Positions 35,413-50,400 of a DNA stretch of 64,000 nt are shown here, piece after piece. The stretch comes from Ifrita kowaldi. Its lineage: Eukaryota; Chordata; Aves; Passeriformes; Cinclosomatidae. The translations under genes were made by a program, and so were the position numbers. Position 1 is the first letter of the stretch. Each line of letters begins with the position of its first letter. Where the stretch lies: assembly GCA_013398055.1 (NCBI GenBank), contig VZRS01009720.1:62001-126000 (forward strand). The letters run 5' to 3'. The notes under the pieces are model-generated. The model was not told where the DNA came from, ran no database searches, and saw only the letters and a program-made list of their open reading frames with translations.

Positions 35413-38400
35413 GTAAGTACCCACTGTGTCTGTCTCACACATAATGGGAGTGCAATCCCCTCTGATACTTTTATATTCTGTTGATAAAGGGCTGTTTTTA
35501 ATAGAGGTTTCTCATGAAAATACATTAGATTTTAGGGGCCAACCTATATCCAAACAAGAATGGTTTAAATGCTTTAACTACATGAACAGAAAGCTGAATT
35601 GCCTGTAGAGGATGAAACCACAGATGGGACCAGCTCTTTGCTTAGTCTGAGACAGCAGAATGAGGTTAGGGGTGTGCACATACCTGGCAGAGGTGAAGCC
35701 TCCCAGTTCTGCCATAAACCAAAACACTACCTCTGGTAAAGCAGAACTAAAGGAAGTTAATTCACTGAATTTTTCTTATCGTAAACCAATGCTGATTATT
35801 TGTGCTGAGCATGGCAAACTCTGCCCATTAGCAGAACGTGCCTGCCTGCAGACTTGGGCCTTGGAAATGGAGAGGGAAAGAGAATGGCAGGACATTAGCA
35901 AAATAAAAATAGTGAGGAGTAAATATAACATAGTAAGGAATAATGAAAAAGCATGAAAATTACTACAAATTTCACATCCCCACCCCCTTCAAAAGGTTTT
36001 CATGCCAGCAAAATGCTTTTCATGGTAATCTGTAGCAGAAGAGTAGCCAGTCTGAGAGCAAAAGGTATGTACTTCACTAGAAATATTCCCAAACCCTATG
36101 ATTTGTGTAAGTTTAACAGGGCACGTAAGTAGGTCTCTAAATGTTTAAAATAGATGAAAACCAAGCAGGACAGTGAATGAATCTTTTATAGCCCTGATGG
36201 ATGGGTACAGCAGAGCCCTGTTCAGGAGAGCTGAAACAGCAGCACACTGAGTGCTGTTCACAGCTCAGTGCTTTAGGATGCCCTGGTATTTTTCCCTTTA
36301 AATGCTCTTGAGGAAAGGAAAAAAGTGAGATGGAAAGAGACTATAAAACCTTGCTCATGTCATGTTTCCTTTTCATGCAAACTGAAGTATGCAATCTTGT
36401 TTCTAATCTCATCTACATGTAAAATTAAGGCCTCCCTTCTGCATGTAACATGTTGAGTGTATGAAATCCTGCTGTCCTTCATACTACATCTTCCCACAAA
36501 TCTGTACCCCCTACTAATACCCCACTTCCTAAAGCCTGCAAGGTTCACTTCCAGTTCTCTGATGGGTAGTGGTTGATAATGATGTGCTCTGTTAATTACC
36601 CATCTCCTGGTTAATGCAATTCAGACACTGTCAAAGGAAGGAAACAAGGCCCAAATGGTACTCTGGGCTTTCAAGTTACACTGCAAGGTGGTAATCATTT
36701 GACTGCTGGTTGAAATACTGAAAGCATTCTGGAAACTCCCAGTACTATGAAAATTCAGTGCTGTAAAAAGGTCAGCATTACAGGTCAGCAAGATGCTGTA
36801 ATACACTGTCCTAATCAGGATTTCTTCCTTTGCTCTGTAGCTCTGTTCAGCACCAGCTTGTCTAATTCAGCTCAACATCAGCTATGACTCACCCTAACTT
36901 CCTCCCAAGGAGAGAAATACTTCCTTCTTTTGTGGAGATGCTTGCATAATGAGTGAAATCATAACATTCTTCCCAATTACAAAGCTATGTGGATGACTAC
37001 AGACAATCCAAATCTAGCCTGGCAGTAGCTTTAAGGTACTTATTCTTTTGTAGAGCTGTCACACTTACAGCACACACAAAGGCCAGGCAGCTGCTAGATC
37101 TTCGGAAAGAAATGTGAGACTTTGAGAGGAATTGTGTCTGAAAGTAAGGGGAGAGAGGGTGAATAAGAAGGTACAACACAATTCTTCTTGTAACCACACT
37201 CCAAATTCTAAAATGGTTGAAGCAATGCACCTTCAGAGCATGAAGTCCTCGAGTGCCTGTCAGCTGCTGTGGCTGCAGTACTCTGCTATGCACAGACAAG
37301 ATGTTGTCATGAATCTGGTATTTCCTCCCTACGAGTGTGACACATTCCCTGGAAGAAACACCATTGAGAAACGGGGTTTATCTCTCTCAAGAGGAGAACA
37401 AGAAGAAAAGCATCAGGAGTTAAATAGGAATTGGGAGAAAGGGAGAGAAAGACATGCCATAAAAAAGTGTGACAGATACGCCAAAAAAGCCCAGGATGGT
37501 GGAGAATAGTTTTCCACTAAAATGATGTCTTACATCTAGTTTGCTTTTGAAATAAGAAAATACTTTTTTTTTTTCAGAACTAGGAAACAAACAAACAAAA
37601 TCTATGGTAACTTGGTCTCTGTCACGAAGTTTTGACTCTCATTACTTTCAAAAAATAAAAGCAAGATGTGTTTTGTTCAACTGCTTCTTATTTTCCCTAT
37701 GTAGTAGGAATAGTGGTAGCTACAAAATATTCTTATATTTTTAAAAAATGTAGAATATTATTTTTCATATTGCAGTTATTTGAATAATTGAGACCACCAT
37801 GACTAAGTAGTCCAAGGTATTAGTCAGAATCCTCTGGTTTCCATTTCAACATGTGAGATGAAATGACTCATTAGATCTCAGTCAAATGCTTGGATATGTT
37901 ATTTTGCTAATTCCTCTAAGAATAACAAGATTATTAATGGAAGAGTTTTAAAATATAAAAATCAGTAAGAAGTCACTAGCTTTTAGAGGAAGAACTAGGT
38001 AACGGATTAGTATCTCAGCTGTTGTTCGTATTTGAAAAAACAGGAGAAGCTCTGCATGTTCAAGTGGACAAGTGTCTGTATGTGTACAAAATTAAAACTA
38101 TCAAAAGAGGCCAATTTTCCAAAGGAAATCAACTTTTTATACTGCTTTTCTCCCCAGCAGTTGTGTCTCAAATGAGCTTGGTTTGACGTCAGCTATTTTA
38201 TTCTACTGCTGAGGTAAATGGATCCACACGCACCCAAAACTTCCAGCAGAATTAAAAAGGGAAATTAAGAGACCTGTACATCAGGAAGTCAGACTCACAA
38301 CTCAGATTTCATGCACTTAGTGTTGTATTTCATTAAAGAAACCAAGACAAATGAAGCATGTAAAAGGCACATGCAGCTCCGACAGCAAAGCCCAAAGCTG

Positions 38401-41400
38401 CCTGTACCCTCAGTTAGCCTGACCTGTCTGTCAAGTAACACTGTAAACCAGATCACTCAAGCATTCCAGGTTAAAAATAACTTCCAGGTTAGGAAAAAGC
38501 AGAGGTTATTTTTAACCTTCCCCCTCAGTAACCACTGACAGAGCCAGTCCCCAGGTGGATGGCTCACCCTGTAAGGGAGAAATGGACAGTGGTGGTGGAA
38601 TGGGAAGGAGCAGAGCAACTACAGCTGGCTTCCCATCTACCCGAAGTCTCACAGAACTTCTGTGTTTCCAAAAGTGCAATCATTGCCACGTGGCCCCTGT
38701 TTTGGATTTGCCCTGCAGCTGGGTAGGTAGTTCATTTTTCCTTCTTTCTCTTTAATCCACAAACACACAGTGTCATCTCCTGGGATTTTTTTTACAATTA
38801 CAACATGCCTGCAAAAAATGGAAAAACAAAATCAAAAAGTCCCCAAACTCCACCCCTTGATCTATTAAATAGGAAAGGCAGAAATCTTCAGCTTAAGTAA
38901 ACCCTTAATTGCATTAATGTATTTTGAGTTTTGAACACATAGTTCTGTGAAGTCACCCTTGATTAGAGGAAGGTTTCCTGATATCAGACAGGTGTGTTGT
39001 TATCTTACTGAAACGCTCACCTCTTCCTCTAATTCCATACCAAGAAGCCACAAAGAATCAGGCCTGTTCTTGTGACTACCCAGTGTGTCAAAACATGTAA
39101 CTATTCTCCCAAGTGCACACAAGCAGAGAAAACTCAAATCAGTCTTACTCTAAGGAAAGTCATAACAATGTTCAATCTTAATAGCTTATTATTTTTTGTC
39201 TGCTTTTACAGGAAGAATCCACTAATTTAATTAAGACCAGTCTCACACTGACTCACCTATTTCTTCAAAACAAGGCAGGGGCTTTTGTAGGAAGCTTATG
39301 GGATACTGAAATTTCCCACCAAAGGGGTGCAGAACATATGCTTAAAATAAAACAGTTTGGATGAAGTGCAGCTAAAAGTGATCTTCAGCCTCCAACATCC
39401 TGCAAAGCAGTGGAACAGCCATTGAGTGCTCAACAATAGCTTCTGCAGTGCCAAGTGCATCAACAGAAGCAATGGTTTCCTATTAAAGTTAGGCACTTGG
39501 CTCCTTTCAGGACTTCAGGAAATTCTCCAATATTTGGCTGTTGTTGAGCTGCTCAGCTGCAGGTGGAATAGCTCCCCATTAGCCTGCTTGATGCAAATGA
39601 CACAGCTCCATTCCATACAGTGCAGGAGTTATTGAACCCTCTGTACCCAAGGGATTGATTTGTTTAACAGCTCATTACTGCAAGCTGCAGCAATTAATTT
39701 CTTCAGCAGATAGCAAGGAAGCTCCTGTTTCAGCATAGCCACAGAATTACCATCAGCACTATCACCACCTGGACCCAACACCTTCCTGCTTGTGTGGGTC
39801 AGTACCCCCTGAACGAGTGATCAGTGGCCAGCCCTGAACAAATCTACCCTCATGCCCCAAACACGGTCAGGACAAACCTTGGTGCATGCTGCCTGCACCC
39901 TGAGCATGTGCCAGTGGGAAGCCTGGCTTCCCAAACAGTTCTGTCTCCCTGGCATCAGCACAGGTGTGCTAGAGGGTGGCCACTGGTTGCAATTCCTTCT
40001 TCCAGATGAGGCCTGACAAAGGAGTGATCAGGCTGTACTAGAGGTGAACTTAAGTCTGCAGGAACCAAAGGATAAAATCCAAGTGTAAGGTGCCCTCTGA
40101 ACGAGCTGTAGAGCTTCCATTGCAGGGGGGAAAACAGAAATGAGGTCATGGCTGTGGATGCTTTTGAAGAGGAAAAACCTCTCGCATTTACTTCTCTAAA
40201 ATACTTTGTACAACAGTTGGATTTGGCTCAAAACCAGCTCCCAGCCAAGCCTGCTGTTCCTTGAACTCTTGTTCCCAATGAGGCTGCAGGTTCAGGACTG
40301 CATTTGTTCTGGAAGTCTTCGCTGCACTAAGATCTTAGGATGCTCTGCAGGACAGGACTATCCCAACTGATAACAGACTAACTGGCACTACTGCTGGAAT
40401 ACACATTGCATTCAACCTGTGTTACTCAGGCTTCTGGCAGATTTCCAGCACTGTATGGAAATCCACTGCCACTCTCTTCAGCCCAGTTTGTTAAGGTGAA
40501 CTGCAAATCAAACAGTTTGCTCTCACCCTCGTGAAAACAAGGGTGTTTCATGGGATGAGACACGGGAAGATCCCAGACCCTGCCTGAGAGGGAGTTCTAC
40601 TCATCCTGAGGGAAAGATGGAGAAATATGAGAGTTTCTGCTGTCTGATTCTAATAAAGGGCTGCTGGCTGCCTGGGAAGAGTGTGAGAATTCACTGACAG
40701 ACCACCAGGCATCACTTGCTGTCTGCTAATTAAAAAACTAGTGGCACACTGTGCTGCTTTGGAGAGCCAGTACCTTCCCCAACAGCTGAACACTTTCTGC
40801 ATTCCATAAAAAATAAAAAGATATGTCTGTTCAATAGTGGCATGCACATTCTTAGTTTAGATTAATTTAAATGTGGTACTTTACCTCTGTTTTATTGAGG
40901 CTGCTTTTTTTTCTGCCAGTGAGAAATTTACACTGAGAGAAAAACCAACCACAGCTAAAGCTTCATTCTTATATTCTTCCTCAACTGGTACAAAACAGAA
41001 GTCATTATGTACAAGTCAGTGGAAAACCACTTGTTTAAGTTTAAGTAACAGTCTTCTTCTACCTTCCTATAGCACATTTAAGCAGGAATTTCTGCTTATC
41101 TGGTGCCTTTTGTGCTGTATAGGAAAATGTTATGGTTGTGAAAAGTTTTGCACATGGTCGGTAGTAGACACAGGAATGGCTAGGCAGGAGTTTCAAAATA
41201 ATTACAGACATTGGCTTCCTTGAGAATAGAAACCTGAGGAAACTGAAGTGTGAAGGACAAGTCAGTTGTACTAGTACAGCCAAAGGAATAACAAAACTTA
41301 TGAAAAAACCCCAACATCCTGAATTCCTGAAGCTTTTGTTCAGGCAAAAATTCCACTGACCTAGGAAACATCTAAAATTATGCACCACAGTGCCAATCAA

Positions 41401-44400
41401 GAGAACATGTAGCAAAGAGAACTAAAGTGTGTCAGTCCCTCGCTGAGCTGGGGAGCTTTACTCACACTCACATGCTGTAATTGTCTGTATGAAGAAAAGA
41501 CACTACCCCATATTCATCTGAGCAGAGTCAGTTACTGCAGAGCACCCACCTAAACTTTTCTCCTGGTTCTGTGGGTTTTATTTTGTTTCCTATGATATAA
41601 GGTGGTCCAGTCAAATCCTAGAATCAGAGAAAGAACTGCCTGCATTTTGCTATGTTTCAGTAAAAGCAGAACTAGATCCAATGTCAGAAAAAAATCATCT
41701 TAATATCAGTTTCTAAACACCTGAAAGTTTCAAATAAAAAGAGCTTGAGCTGACCTACATTTGCTGAATCTTATTTAAATACAGAATGCTTTGTCATCAG
41801 ACATATTTAACCTCAGACATAAAAATACACTTGCCTCAAAATAAGGCAGAAGTGGATAGATGCATGTGAAGACTCTATTTAATAAGATTAATTCATAACT
41901 AGAATGAAGCCTAGGAAAAAAAAAACAACCCACAGTCTAGCAAACAAAATTATTAAAATACTTTTTTCCTGGTTTAAATAAAAGGGGATTCATTTTCTTG
42001 GAATGTAAACCAGGAAAAGCCACTGAACAAATGGAACATCTGCAGCCCTGAATTTGCTAGGGTTCCCTCAAGTGTTGCTCTAACTTGCAGCATTGTGATA
42101 AATGTTACTGCTCACCCCATTACAGAGAAGGCTTTTCTGCTCTCCTCACATGAGCAGCTTCTCCGTCCCCTCTCTCCTTGGCAGCAGAAGTTTGCATCAA
42201 AAGGAAACTGTATTAAAGAGAATAAAAGCAGAGGGTGTTAAGTTGGTTACATATTCAGTGAATGAAGTGACATAGTTACAAAGACGAGAAAAAAATGCAG
42301 CAGCAGAACACAAAGCTGCTGTGTTCCAGAAACCAGCCCAAGAAAGAAAGTGCTGTTTGTGAAGGAGCAGCTCTTTGAAACTTCATAGCCTGATTCAGAG
42401 CCTTTGGTGCCAGAGAAGTCCTGCTTGCCTCACCGAACTTTAGATCAAGCCCTTCTCAGTCTCTTACATTGTTGCACTCAACATTAAAGAATGACGTATT
42501 TTCCCCTCAAGGTTAATCCCATTAAGGAGTATTTTTAGTTAGAGAGAGCAAAGTTTCCCTAAAGGAAGCATTTGACAAGTTGTACAGAAAAATACTGCAA
42601 TAGAAGTTCCATCTCTGGGCACATGTATCTATTTGCAGCACATTTCAGGCCTTATCTACTTATTTGAGGAAAGAATAAACTTTGATAAGTTTTATGGAAC
42701 TCAAAACCTCCGGAAATTTTTGTGATTAAAACCAAAACATGGTACTACATAGCACTTCAGCTCCACAAATAAGCTTTTAAGATCAAATGAGAGAGAACTG
42801 GTGAATATATAGCAAAGGAAACTGCACATACAGAGCTGTGACCAGCATTTACAGAAGTTTTTATTGAGACTCCATCATATTCCCCCCTTGTTTTTCCCTC
42901 AAACTATTCATTCTGCAGAATACCAGTAACTGTCCAAGGCAGGCATCAAGCTGGGATCAACCACTGATCCAATTTCTGATACAACATAACCCCTTTCTAC
43001 AAGTGGGAAGCCCATCATGTACCTGCAACACATTGACACGTTTTGAAAAGGAATCCTTGTGTTTTCTGTTCCATGTGTGAGCACATCCACCTGTGCAGGA
43101 CAGCAAAGGCACTCACTGTCCCACGGTGCCTCATTCTTGCTTACACAGGTTGATGCATGTGCACATTTGGCTTTGCTCTGTGTGGCTGACACGACTCCAA
43201 GGACTTCTTAGGAAGGACTTGCATATGGTGGGAAAAAAAAATCAGCCCAGATGATGATTCACTGGGTGTGGATTGTTTTCATTAGGAAAGAACAAAACCC
43301 TGAAGCCAAAGAATCCTGTTTTAAAAGGAGGTTTCCACACTGAATGCAGACTCCTGCCTGGATCTGGCAGGCATCCTGCTGGCAGGGGCAGGGATCCTGC
43401 ACCTAGCAACGACACCAGTGAGCTCCAGCAACAGCACTTTATTTCCCCAGGAAAACAGTAGAGTGGATTTGAGGGGGGAAAAGCCTCTCCCAGCTATGCT
43501 TTGCCAAGCACATGAGAGAGGGCAGCCCAAAACCAAGCACAAACCAGGTCTCTGTTTTAGAGTTATTTAACTGCCACCAATTACCAAAAAGTGACACAGC
43601 CTTATAAAGCCTGGCAGATGTAGGCACACCTCGGAGGCAGATGTCACCAGAGCATGTGTGCTGGTCTGCTGGCTTTTACTGAGTGATTTTACTGACACAA
43701 GCAGAGTGTTTGACTCTGGAAGAGTAATACTTCAATAAATATTCGAGGATTTGTCTTCTAGTTCAGTCCCATAAGAACCAAGACTCCCATTGATCATAGG
43801 ACCAAAATTTCCCCCAGCCACTTGCAAAGGCCTCAAAGCTACAACTCTTAACAAGTTGTTTTGGCTGGAAATCACAACAAAGGCAGCAGCCTCCTTTCCT
43901 GTCCTGCTTTCCCAGCACTGCAGGCTTTGCCAGATTCCTGCCCTTGCTTCCAACAGATGAAGAGTGTTGCATGCATGAGTGCTTGCTGAAATCTCAATCA
44001 CATTTTCCTTAAGAAACAGGGGAGCAAAATAGGCTATGGCCCAGCAAGCCTGGTGAACTGTTCCCAGCTAGTCCAGGCTGTCTGCCCTTCCATCCTCACG
44101 TTTCCAGTTTCCTTGCAGCTTCCTCCCCTTCCCCTGGCTGCTGCAGTGCCAGTTTCTGCTTTTGTGCAAGGCTCGGTTCCCCATTGTTTCGCCAACTCCC
44201 TGAGAGGGGCAAGCTTTTTCCATATATGCTGATAGTCAGAGATTTGGTTCCTGTATTCCCATTTAAAAATACACTGCCTAAAGTTCAGCTGTTTCCATTA
44301 TAGTTATTACTCGTCACTTCCTGCCCCTTCTGGTCTTGGATTTAACCATCAAACTTCAGCCACCACTACACTGCCAAGTCTTGACTTTAAAGGAAGAGGC

Positions 44401-47400
44401 TCACCTACACTCTGGGATTAATAGCTGCCTATGTAATTCTGACTTGGAAAATTAATCAGACTATTAAAACTCATTGTCCTTGCTAGAAGCATAAAAGTAA
44501 TAAAAGTAAGACTCAAGAAAACAACCTTTTTTTTTTTTATTTTCCTGCAGGTGATGGGAGAAATTATTTTGAAGCTAGCCTATTTCATAAAATCCAATCA
44601 CTTACTATATTATCTTGAAGAAGTAATACTTAGGAAGATATTATTAATGGAGTTTATGTCAGATTAAGTTTTCAGAAGCAGTCTGCCTCAACCTGATGAG
44701 TCAGTCATTAGGCATCTGAAATGGCAGCATGCCTAGAAAGGCAATTTGACATTTAAAGTGACATTAACCCGCAGGTTATCATGGGTTGGAAATTTCTCCT
44801 GCTAAATGAAAGGACTGGAAATGGAACTAATGCATCAAAGTTCAGACAATCAGCCCTTTCGTAACAAACTCAGATAAACATCTCAAATGAAAACAAATGA
44901 ATTGGGAGTGGAGGGAGAAGGTAGGAAGCATTTTCCACTTTCCTCATCATACAGCTAGGAAAAATGAAAAAATAAAAATAAAGGCCCTTCTGCATTTCAC
45001 TTTTTCTTGGCACTGTTACAACCAGAGACTCAGAGACCTACTTCAAACTCTTTTCCCACATCTTTCTTCCACTAGGAACTGGTGTTCCTTCACGCAGTCC
45101 CGGCTGGTCACATACATAGAAGCCTGCATGAAGGAGAAGTACATTGTCAACTCCCAACAGCCCTGTCTGAATGGAGCCCCAGACTGTCAGAAGATCATGT
45201 AAGTGTCCTAAACAAAACCAGTGAAGAAAAGAGAATTTTCCCTCAAGTATCTAAAGCATGCTGTCAACAGTATTGAAGCTTCTTCATTATTTCTAGGGGA
45301 GTTTTAAACAAATTTGTATCTTTCTTGGTATCAGTGACATTTTAGACTATTTGTTTAATAATACAACTCTCTCTACACCTCATCAGAATACTACAGAAGT
45401 TCAGGATCAGTCCAAACTTGACTGCAAAAGACTCTGTTACAATAAATCTAATGCCCAGACCCTTCCTCCCCAGGTACAGGACAGCTCTGAAGCCAGTCTA
45501 CCAAGTGAAACAGAAGGTTTTGAAGTCTTTGCAGTGGAAATGCTGCCCTGGATTTCTTGGCAAGGACTGTGAACAGCGTGGTAAGCAAAGCTGGGGAACA
45601 AGTATAGGAATGAATGACTAAATGCAAGGCACAATGGAAAGAAATGAGTTTGCCTAAATTTTTTCCCTTTTTTCAGAATTGCTGCCTTGTTTTTTTTGGT
45701 CTGCTATACCCCAAATCACTGATATTTCGAGGCAAGGAGTAGTTGTAATTAATAGTTAAATAGTATTAGCTACTTATTCTTCTGTTAATAGCACCTTTGT
45801 AATCTTTACACATGGAGAAAGGTATTCATTTGCTGGGGAGCCTGTCAGATGTCCATCTAGGCAAATCCATCTAGGAATCCCTAATTCCAGGTAGAAACTG
45901 GTGACATCAGAAAACACGAGTATGTGAAATGCCCCTATGGTCAGTTCACAGGACGAAATCACCTGGCTCAGGAGATCACAAGGTGTCCAAGTTCAGAGGA
46001 GAGGGCAGCATTTACTCTGCAGTCTGCATTGCTCCTCCTCTCTGCTTACCCTGGCTGCAAAGGCACTGGCTCCTAGAGCAGGGAGCAGCTCCACAGCACA
46101 GGCAGAACAGTGCCCAGACCATTACTTCCATGAAAGCTCCAGGAACAGACTTTAGAGTGAACTACTGTAATCCACTGCACTGCTGAATAAAGCGCCGTGG
46201 GCAGCAGGGTGAGGAAGAGGATTCTGCCCCTCTCCTCTGCCCTCCTGAGACGCCATCTGGAGTCCTGCATCCAGCTCTGGGGTCCCCAGCTTAAGGACAT
46301 GGACCCTTTGGAGTGAGTTCAGGAGCACCTCTGCTATGGGGACAGGCTAAGAGAGCTGGGGCTGCTCAGCCTGGGAAAGAAAAGGCTCCAAGGAGACCTT
46401 AGAGCACCTTCCAGTACCTAATGGCGCTACAAGAGATGGAGAGGGATTTTCACAAGGACATGTAGTGCTAAGACCAGGGGAAATGGCTTCAAGCTGAAAT
46501 AGGGCAAGTTCAGACTAGGTATTAGGAAGAAATACTTTACTGTGAGGGTGGTGAGGCACTGGAACAGGTCTCCCAGAGAAGCTGTGGATGCTCCATCTTT
46601 GGAAGTGTTCAAGGCCAAGTTGGATGAGTCTCTGAGCAGCCTGGTCTAGTGGGAGGCTCCCTGCCATGGTGAGGAAGTAGGAACTAGATGGTTTTTAAGG
46701 TCCCTTCCAACCCAAACCATTCTATGATTCTATGATCTGCTAAAAAAAGAGAGGGGAGACAGGGTGGTTTAAAAACTGAACAATGGTTTAAAAATGGCAT
46801 TGGCAGGATTTAGCAAATAATACTCAAAAAGCAGAATTTAAACGGATTTAAGAATTTAAATGGAATTAAGGGAATTTAAATGGATAAAATCTAATTCCTG
46901 TTTGCAATTAAGGCAACCATAACAAAAAAGGCAAACGTGACAATTTTTGCACAATCTACGTCTAACTCACCTACACACTACACAGATAAAAATCTCTGTA
47001 GGTTCAGCTTTTCTTCACAGATAGCTTTCAATTGGAGGTTGATCTCTAGGTGGTGAACTTCACTCATAATGTTGGAAAGATATTATCAAATGCAGTGCAA
47101 CTAGTTTAGTCCCTCTTTTGTTTCACTCGCTGACCAAAATCAGCTCCTCCATCATTATCTCCTCATTTGTACAGCATCATTCACTGTTGGTGCCACCAGA
47201 ATGTTCAGGTAACTGTGGAACAAGGAAGAGGAATTTACAGATCTCTAGATGGGACCCCCAGAAAAGAAAAAAACCCCATCTATTTGCAATAGACTAATTT
47301 CTTATGAGCAATAACCTGGCATGTGTTAAAAATGCCCACACTACTGCATAGCATTGCCACGTATGCAACGTTGTATGCCAGTGCAAGGAAAGTAAATTCT

Positions 47401-50400
47401 CTAGGGAAAGTGTTCTTTCCCCAGAAGCCTGTCTCCATATCAGTCACAAAACACATGAAATTCCTCTGTGTGGCCTTGCTAAACCATAGTAGTTTCTGCA
47501 TCTAAAGCATTTTCACAGCTGTATCATATCTCAATTGCAGATCCTAATTTTATACTGGTGCCAGGAACTGAAACTGAAGGACAAGAAGAGTTCTCAAACC
47601 ACAGTATGTGCTTGAAGTTATTTTGCTTGTCATCCTTTTACCTCTCAGTTACTGATCAGAGAAAAAAAAAAAAACAAGAAAAAAAAGAAGAGTTGAAGCT
47701 GCAATTTTAACCTGATAAGATATGAACAATCTCTCTAGTGAAAGCATTTTCTGGGAAAGCTTTGAAATGATATGTTTATTGACATATATGAGGGCTTTTG
47801 CTATAACACTCTGTGGATGCTCACAACAAAGCATCCCTAAGTTTCAAAGCTGTATGGTCATCAGTGAGTGCCAGTTGGTGCAGAGCCCTACACTTTCAGT
47901 GGCATGGATGTTAACCCCTTGCTCTGCAAAGTGGGTTTACAGGACAGCACACCATGCTCACAAATCTACCAGAAAAACAATCCACTGCAAATGCTATTTT
48001 AGAACGGTTCCCCAGTAGCTCTGAGATTACCATTATGAGGTACCACAGATTTGTATTTCAGGCAATCCACCCTACCAGTCTAAGTACCAAGGATCTTCCC
48101 TTACCATCTGGGAAATGGTGTGGCTTGCAGTGCTATTAATTGTCTTTCAGCAATTAGCTTCAGGGTAGTATTGCACACTGAAATCTACAGCTCAAATTCC
48201 CAAGTATTTCTTTAGAAAGACATCAGTTAAAGGGCCCCTCCATGAGTCAGCTCTGACACTTCCACATTGTGCTCCTGATTCCTTCGTGGAATGCCTCAAT
48301 TGCTCTTTCATCCTCTCCTTTTATTCTAGGTTGTTAAACCTTGCCATCCTTTCAGTCAATGGTTTGAAAAGAGTTAGCATTCCAAAACATTTTTATGGCA
48401 TGGCGAGATTTCTAATTAAGAGCATTTTATTGCCATCACGGCTGTTGTAGCTGAAGTTCTCTGCAAATATTTGAATATTTGCATCACTGTTGAAAAAAAT
48501 CCTTGCAATTTAAAGTGCCATAAATCAACAGACCCCCTAACTGTCAGTGCAAAATTTTCAGAGTAAAAAACAGACAGGTGTTCTCAGAGGTCCTGCATGA
48601 ATACCTGTCACCTGGTCGCTGCACTCTGTTGCATGACTTTGTTTTTCTAATCTTGTGACTAGTGTCAACATCAGTGGATTCAAGAGAATTGTTCGAAGTC
48701 ATTCAAAATCATGAGGCTTTACTGGATGATCTTCAAAGTGATATTCATCAAGCAGCCAGCACCTTAGGTGACTTACAGAGACTATTTGAAAACAACGGTA
48801 CAAGCATGGTGTTAGAAGTGAACCAGAGCAATTCAGGTGAGAGGTCTGATGCAGAATTATCAGCCCATGATAGGCCCTGTGAAACCACACAGATCAGAAA
48901 GAAATCGTGAAAGCAAAATTACCCTGATATTCCTTGGTCTGCTGGTTGCTTTTAAAAGGAGAAAAAAATGAGTGCAATCCCAATGAAAATGAATGAACCA
49001 AAGAGTAACTTGAAATGAGAAGTGAGAAGAAAGGCACATTTCAGAACATTCCTTAATTACAGAATAAAGAGGTTGCTTAAAATTTGTTAACCTCATTCTG
49101 CTTCTATGGCTTCTTCTCTTCTGGGGGGATGCAGAGTTTAGCTCTGTTCTTTTCCCATACTCACGCTATATACTCTGATGTGTGGAACAGCAGCCTGGTG
49201 TTATGTGAAAAAATGAAACATTTGACCCATCTCTAGAACATTATTTCTGCCATATACAGGAGTGGGGAAAAAAAGCTGCTGAATTTGACCTACCATAGTG
49301 GGCCAGTGGCTTGCAGAAACATTTTCTAAGGACACACACTATGGTACTCAGTGAACTTTAAGGCACTCAAGTCTGAACTTTAAAGTTAGAAACTGAGCCT
49401 TAGTACAATTCCCATGTAGTACAGACACTTCATAGATTTTCCAAGATATTTACTCCTGACCTGGAATATTAAGCTGTTAAGATGCTGTGTAACTTTGTGG
49501 AGTTGAATGCACAAGAAAAAGGACATTATGACACAGTCAAAAAAGGAAGAGCCCACCAACTAAGAACTGTTAGGAAAATGGACAGTTATGGCCACTGGCA
49601 AAACTGCCTGTCCAGGGGTTTCATAAAGCATCATTTTTAAGACATAAATGGGGAAGTCAATACATATCCAAGTTACTGTCTGCAGACTCATAGACACCAT
49701 GTGTTTTATAGTAACGTTGATTTACGGCTAGGTTATTTTTGCAATTGTCAAAATTTAACATGAGGTCAGATTCTGGGGATTAAGACAGCAACTACTACAG
49801 AAAAAATCATACTTGAGTTATCCTGCTTAGATTGTGTCCCAAAAGCAGAATTTAATTAATTTTTTTTTTCAACTGTATTAACAGATCATCAGGAGAGGCT
49901 TCTGCAGCAAGTTTTGTTTCCTCATGTGGAGAATTTTCTAAGGAGACATTTTAACCCAATGTGGGTGAGCTTCAACAGAAGCTTACAGAACCTCTCCAAC
50001 ATAGTAAGAAACCTGTCCCATGACGTGGAAGCCAACAAGAAAAGCATAGAAAGATTCCAAGAGAGCACTGTGCCCAAAAAGGAATTTCAGGAGCTGGGAA
50101 CTAAATTTGAATCAAAAGTCCAAGAAAACACAGTGAAGGTTGATCAGGTGAAAAGAGATATAGAGAACCAAGTGCACATGCAGCAGGCTAATATTCACTA
50201 TAATCTCAGCATGATCAAGGCAGATACTGACACGAAACTCAAGAAGCTTCATAAGATACAGCAGTCCCATTTCTTAGCTTTAAACAACAGCATAGCAAAC
50301 ATGAAACAAGAGCAAAACCTTCTTGAAAATAAATTGGAGGCTTTGAAAAAAAATTTAACGGAACTCTCCTCACATCATGGTCCCAAAGATGAAAACAGCC

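Noticed and set aside
44520..44560. Poly-T followed by TTTTCCTGCAG, a good splice acceptor
   Set aside because: No matching coding frame or donor follows that fits MMRN2, so it is treated as a chance site in intron 1.
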